Assembly: GCA_030641535.1 (NCBI GenBank)
Contig: DAOWHG010000075.1
Location: 1 to 7,796, forward strand
DNA: 7,796 nt
Reading direction: 5' to 3'
DNA from: Mycoplasmatota bacterium
Lineage (GTDB): Bacteria; Bacillota_I; Bacilli_A; Izemoplasmatales; Izemoplasmataceae
Below are positions 4,839 through 7,796 of this stretch, piece after piece (positions within the stretch are counted from its first letter, which is position 1; every line of letters begins with the position of its first letter). The notes below the pieces were generated by a model, which had not been told where the DNA came from, ran no database searches, and saw only the letters and a list, made by a program, of their open reading frames with translations. The position numbers and the translations under genes are program-made.

Positions 4839-5836
4839 TATTTAGCACCTCCACTACGTTTTTTAGTGTCTGGATAAAAGCATCTAACTTTTTGCCCTTT
4901 TTCAACTTCAACTAAATCTGGTTCTTCTTTGTGACATTTATCAGTAGCAAAATCACATCTAGGAGCAAATTTACATCCAATTGGTAAACTTAATGGATGA
5001 GGTACGGTACCTTCGATAACAGGTAAGCGTTCAGTGTTTTGAGTAATTTTTGGAATTGATTCCAATAATCCAACACGATAAGGATGCGAGAATTTAGAAT
5101 CAATAAATATTGTTTCTACATCCGCAAACTCAACAATTTGTCCACAGTACATAACTGCTACATCGTCTGCCATTTCATTTATTACACCTAAATCATGTGT
5201 AATAAATAAGATTGCAGTGTTTAATTTACTTTTTAAGTCATTCATTAATTTTAATATTTGAGCTTGAATTGTTACATCTAAAGCAGTAGTTGGTTCATCT
5301 GCGATTAATAATTTAGGTTCACAAGCTAATGCCATCGCTATCATAACACGTTGTCGCATCCCACCTGATAATTGGAATGGATAGTTATCGATAACTTGTT
5401 CAGCACGTGGAATATAAACAGCTTCTAACATCTTAATAGATGCAACTCTTGCTTCTGCTTTAGTCATATTTCTATGTAATCTTAAAGCTTCTCCAATTTG
5501 TCTCCCTATTCTAAAAACAGGGTTTAATGATGTCATTGGTTCTTGAAATATATATGAAATATCATTTCCACGAATTTTTAAAAGTTCTTTTTCATCTAAG
5601 GTTGCTAAATCTTTCCCAGCATGAATAATTGAACCTGATTCAATATATCCGTTAGACTCAAGTAAGCGTACAACGCTCATTGCAGTAACAGATTTACCAC
5701 TACCTGATTCACCTACAATACCTAGTGTTCTACCTTCCTGGATATCGAAAGTAACACCATTAACAGCTTTTACAATACCTCTCTTTGTAGTAAAGAAAGT
5801 TTTTAAATCATTAATTTCTACTATTTTATTTGTCAT
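4838..5836 (-). CDS. oppD: oligopeptide/dipeptide ABC transporter ATP-binding protein OppD/DppD
   Basis: The partner ATPase of OppF, powering peptide uptake. Numbered from the ATG (332 residues): Walker A GESGSGKS at 42-49, Q-loop Q98, signature LSGGMRQ at 156-162, Walker B with D180-E181, H-loop H214, and a C-terminal cysteine set (288, 294, 301, 319) with the same C-x5-C-x6-C-x17-C spacing as OppF. A GTG three codons upstream (5843-5845) overlaps the oppC TAG by one base and would give 335 residues. The ATG at 5834-5836 is preferred because AGGTAGTGA ends 5 nt before it, while the GTG has almost no room for a ribosome binding site. Start choice is moderately certain; the function is secure. 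Confidence 0.93.
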   Translation of the reverse strand: MTNKIVEINDLKTFFTTKRGIVKAVNGVTFDIQEGRTLGIVGESGSGKSVTAMSVVRLLESNGYIESGSIIHAGKDLATLDEKELLKIRGNDISYIFQEPMTSLNPVFRIGRQIGEALRLHRNMTKAEARVASIKMLEAVYIPRAEQVIDNYPFQLSGGMRQRVMIAMALACEPKLLIADEPTTALDVTIQAQILKLMNDLKSKLNTAILFITHDLGVINEMADDVAVMYCGQIVEFADVETIFIDSKFSHPYRVGLLESIPKITQNTERLPVIEGTVPHPLSLPIGCKFAPRCDFATDKCHKEEPDLVEVEKGQKVRCFYPDTKKRSGGAK

Positions 5837-5844
5837 AACTCTCA

Positions 5845-6846
5845 CTACCTATCATTCGACTTTGGATCAATCGCATCACGAAGTCCATCACCGATTAAAT
5901 TAATGCTTAATACAGTAATAAACAACATAAATCCTGGAGGTATCCATAGCCACCAGCGTGATCTAATTACTGTAGATGTTTGTCCACTTGTTAAAAGGTT
6001 TCCTAGAGATGGTTGAGTTGCGCCGTCAGCCCCAAATCCTAGGAATGATAATCCTGCTTCAGTTAAAACAAATCCTGCAAATCCTAATGTTGCTGATACT
6101 ATAACAATACTAATAACATTAGGTAAGATATGACGAAGAATGATATTTCTAGTTTTAATTCCTAAAGCCTTAGCTGCTAATATGAAGTCGCTTTCTTTAA
6201 CTGAAAGAATTTGTCCACGAATCATACGAGCGAGTCCGGTCCAGCCAATCAAACCAAGTATCACCATTATCAAGTAAACCTTGGCGGAGTCACTCATATC
6301 CAAATCAGACTGCTTTATAATAAAGGATAGGGTGATTGCGAGTGGTAAGAATGGTATAGATCTCACTATCTCGGCAAATCTCATTAATAAATTATCTGTT
6401 CTACCTCCAACGTAACCAGAAACAGAACCTACTAAAACACCAATTAATGTTGCAATAGTTACTCCAACAAAACTAACTTTCAAAGAGAATTTAGTTCCCT
6501 CAATTATTCTAAAGAACGTATCTCTACCTAAACGATCACTACCTAATACTAAGAATCTATCTGCAAAGTATGTGTCTTCAGTTCCTTTATCATATTGTGT
6601 GGATACCATTGTAAATGGTGGAGTGTTCATATTTGGAATATCAGTTATTAATGGATTATAAGGAAATATCCATGAAAGTACAAAAACAAATATTATTAAA
6701 ACTAAGAACAAGTATAATCCAAACATTGCAAGTTTTTTGCTTTTAAAGTTCTGAATTATCATTTGCATAGGAGTTAATACTTCATCATCACGTTTTTCTT
6801 TCTTAAAATTAGAAAAGAAATCTTTAATTTTATCTATAAATTTCAT
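5845..6846 (-). CDS. oppC: oligopeptide/dipeptide ABC transporter permease OppC/DppC
   Basis: An inner-membrane channel subunit of 333 residues that pairs with OppB. A basic cytoplasmic N terminus precedes a first helix at about 38-60, then an extracytoplasmic loop with the family motif LGSDRLGRD (101-109). Five more helices follow at about 122-145, 160-178, 190-208, 242-265 and 301-320. The ATPase-contacting EAA loop is at about 223-243 (AAKALGIKT..., ending in LPN). The ATG has a strong AGGAGG, 5 nt upstream, placed in the 12-nt gap after oppB. The TAG stop overlaps the possible GTG start of oppD. Complete, with no sign of damage. Confidence 0.95.
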   Translation of the reverse strand: MKFIDKIKDFFSNFKKEKRDDEVLTPMQMIIQNFKSKKLAMFGLYLFLVLIIFVFVLSWIFPYNPLITDIPNMNTPPFTMVSTQYDKGTEDTYFADRFLVLGSDRLGRDTFFRIIEGTKFSLKVSFVGVTIATLIGVLVGSVSGYVGGRTDNLLMRFAEIVRSIPFLPLAITLSFIIKQSDLDMSDSAKVYLIMVILGLIGWTGLARMIRGQILSVKESDFILAAKALGIKTRNIILRHILPNVISIVIVSATLGFAGFVLTEAGLSFLGFGADGATQPSLGNLLTSGQTSTVIRSRWWLWIPPGFMLFITVLSINLIGDGLRDAIDPKSNDR

Positions 6847-6858
6847 ATTGTCCTCCTA

Positions 6859-7796
6859 TCACTGCAATTTGATACGTGGATCTACTATCGCATATCCAAT
6901 ATCCATAATTACATTCGCTAATAGCGCTAATCCAGCGTAGAACATATTCATAGTTAAAATGATCATGTAATCGCGATTATTAAGCGCTTGAATTAATTGA
7001 TTACCAATTCCAGGCCAGTTGAACATTCTCTCAATAATTGTTGCCCCACCAAATAAAGCCGGGATTGAGAATGCCACTAATGTGATTACTGGAATTAAAG
7101 CGTTTCTAAATGCGTGAGAGTAAACAATAACTTTCGAAGTAAGTCCTTTAGATTTTGCAGTTCTAATGTAATCTTGACTTAAAACGTCAAGCATTGCATT
7201 TCTAATGTAACGTACTGTACCTGCTAATGAACCTATAATTAATACAGTAGCTGGTAATGCCATATGCCATAACAGGTCTAGAAAATACATAAACCCTGTT
7301 AATTTTTCATCAGGGAACAATATAGCATTTGATGACATTCCACTTATTGGGAATATATTAATTATAATTGCGAATAAGAATATTAAGATCATTGCAAAAA
7401 AGAACGACGGTAACGAAATTCCGACCAGAGAAAATACCTGCCAGAAATTGTCATAGGACGTATACTTTTTAACAGCTGATTTAATACCAATTGGTATCGC
7501 CAATAAGAATGAGAATATGATAACAAAAAAGTTCAACTGTATTGAATTACTTAAATAAGTACCAACATGGTCCTTTACAGGTATATTATAAAAGAGCGAA
7601 TACCCGAATTCTCCTTGTGCAACATTTGTAACCCAAATAAAATATTGTTCAGGTAAAGACTTGTCTAAACCTAACTCTGCTCGCTTCCTCGCGATCAATT
7701 CTTCTTGTTGTTCAACTGTTAATTTTTGCATTACTAGTGGGTCTATCATGCCGTCAATCGGATCTCCTGGCATGATCTTTACAATCCCAAAAATAA
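6859..7796 (-). CDS. oppB: oligopeptide/dipeptide ABC transporter permease OppB/DppB (5' end outside the window)
   Basis: The other channel subunit. The reading frame stays open to the window edge: codons for FGIVKI precede MPGDP, matching the usual end of the first membrane helix (…R-x-x-PGDP). The internal ATG at 7771-7773 is therefore not the true start. Roughly 20-30 residues, most of helix 1, are missing. Visible are the PGDP motif, the extracytoplasmic region with FGYSL, helices at about 81-98, 112-140, 167-188, 226-245 and 272-294 (from that Met), and the EAA loop at about 204-228 (RTAKSKGLTSK..., ending in LIP). The C terminus DPRIKLQ is typical. It ends with tandem stops TGA-TAG. It is the first visible gene of the operon; the promoter and any oppA would lie beyond 7796. 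Confidence 0.94.
   Translation of the reverse strand, partial: IFGIVKIMPGDPIDGMIDPLVMQKLTVEQQEELIARKRAELGLDKSLPEQYFIWVTNVAQGEFGYSLFYNIPVKDHVGTYLSNSIQLNFFVIIFSFLLAIPIGIKSAVKKYTSYDNFWQVFSLVGISLPSFFFAMILIFLFAIIINIFPISGMSSNAILFPDEKLTGFMYFLDLLWHMALPATVLIIGSLAGTVRYIRNAMLDVLSQDYIRTAKSKGLTSKVIVYSHAFRNALIPVITLVAFSIPALFGGATIIERMFNWPGIGNQLIQALNNRDYMIILTMNMFYAGLALLANVIMDIGYAIVDPRIKLQ

Noticed and set aside
5843..5845. GTG overlapping the oppC stop as the oppD start
   Set aside because: It has almost no space for a ribosome binding site, whereas the ATG three codons later has AGGTAGTGA at good spacing. It cannot be fully excluded.
6855..6861. TGA-TAG at the end of oppB as a sign of TGA recoded to Trp
   Set aside because: Reading TGA as Trp would add only one residue, Trp at conserved sites is TGG, and OppB already ends at the family-typical DPRIKL. 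The standard code fits.
7771..7773. ATG before PGDP as the oppB start
   Set aside because: The frame continues upstream to the window edge with hydrophobic codons matching the family's first helix, so the gene is cut by the window rather than short.
1..7796. CRISPR array, insertion sequence, prophage or defence system
   Set aside because: No regular direct repeats with spacers, transposase, integrase, terminal inverted repeats or phage genes are visible; the tRNA genes are intact and show no adjacent integrase or attachment-site duplication.

Overview
The window is low-GC bacterial DNA. Trp is read from TGG at conserved positions and no long gene is interrupted by in-frame TGA, so the standard genetic code applies. 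Together with the AGGAGG-type ribosome binding sites, tRNA genes with encoded CCA, an ArsR-type metal regulator and an Opp-type peptide permease, this points to a low-GC Gram-positive lineage (Bacillota, or a standard-code relative of the Mollicutes). The sequence does not fix the genus.

Layout, left to right. (1) 1-256: tRNA-Trp and tRNA-Tyr on the minus strand, behind a clear extended -10 promoter. (2) 276-3146: a minus-strand metal operon. A GTG-started ArsR/SmtB-family repressor abuts copA, a Cu(+)-exporting P1B-1 ATPase with heavy-metal-binding domains at both ends. The operon ends in a hairpin terminator that shares bases with the copA stop codon. (3) 3147-3591: a short thioredoxin-like gene with a CSSC active site, divergent from arsR, with its own promoter and terminator. 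(4) 3606-7796: a minus-strand oligopeptide/dipeptide ABC transporter operon, oppB (5' end outside the window), oppC, oppD and oppF, then a 66-residue single-span membrane protein of unknown function and a terminator. No substrate-binding protein is present in the window.

How it fits together. The repressor probably senses a soft metal through a Cys-x-Cys pair and releases the arsR-copA promoter, where palindromic half sites overlap the core promoter. CopA then exports Cu(I). The most interesting point is inside copA. The last 64 codons encode a complete CopZ-like chaperone domain, preceded in frame by a perfect AAGGAGGTGA Shine-Dalgarno and two ATGs. The gene may therefore make both the pump and a free copper chaperone by internal translation initiation. 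The Opp operon is conventional apart from its unknown small membrane protein. OppD and OppF carry identical C-x5-C-x6-C-x17-C tails.
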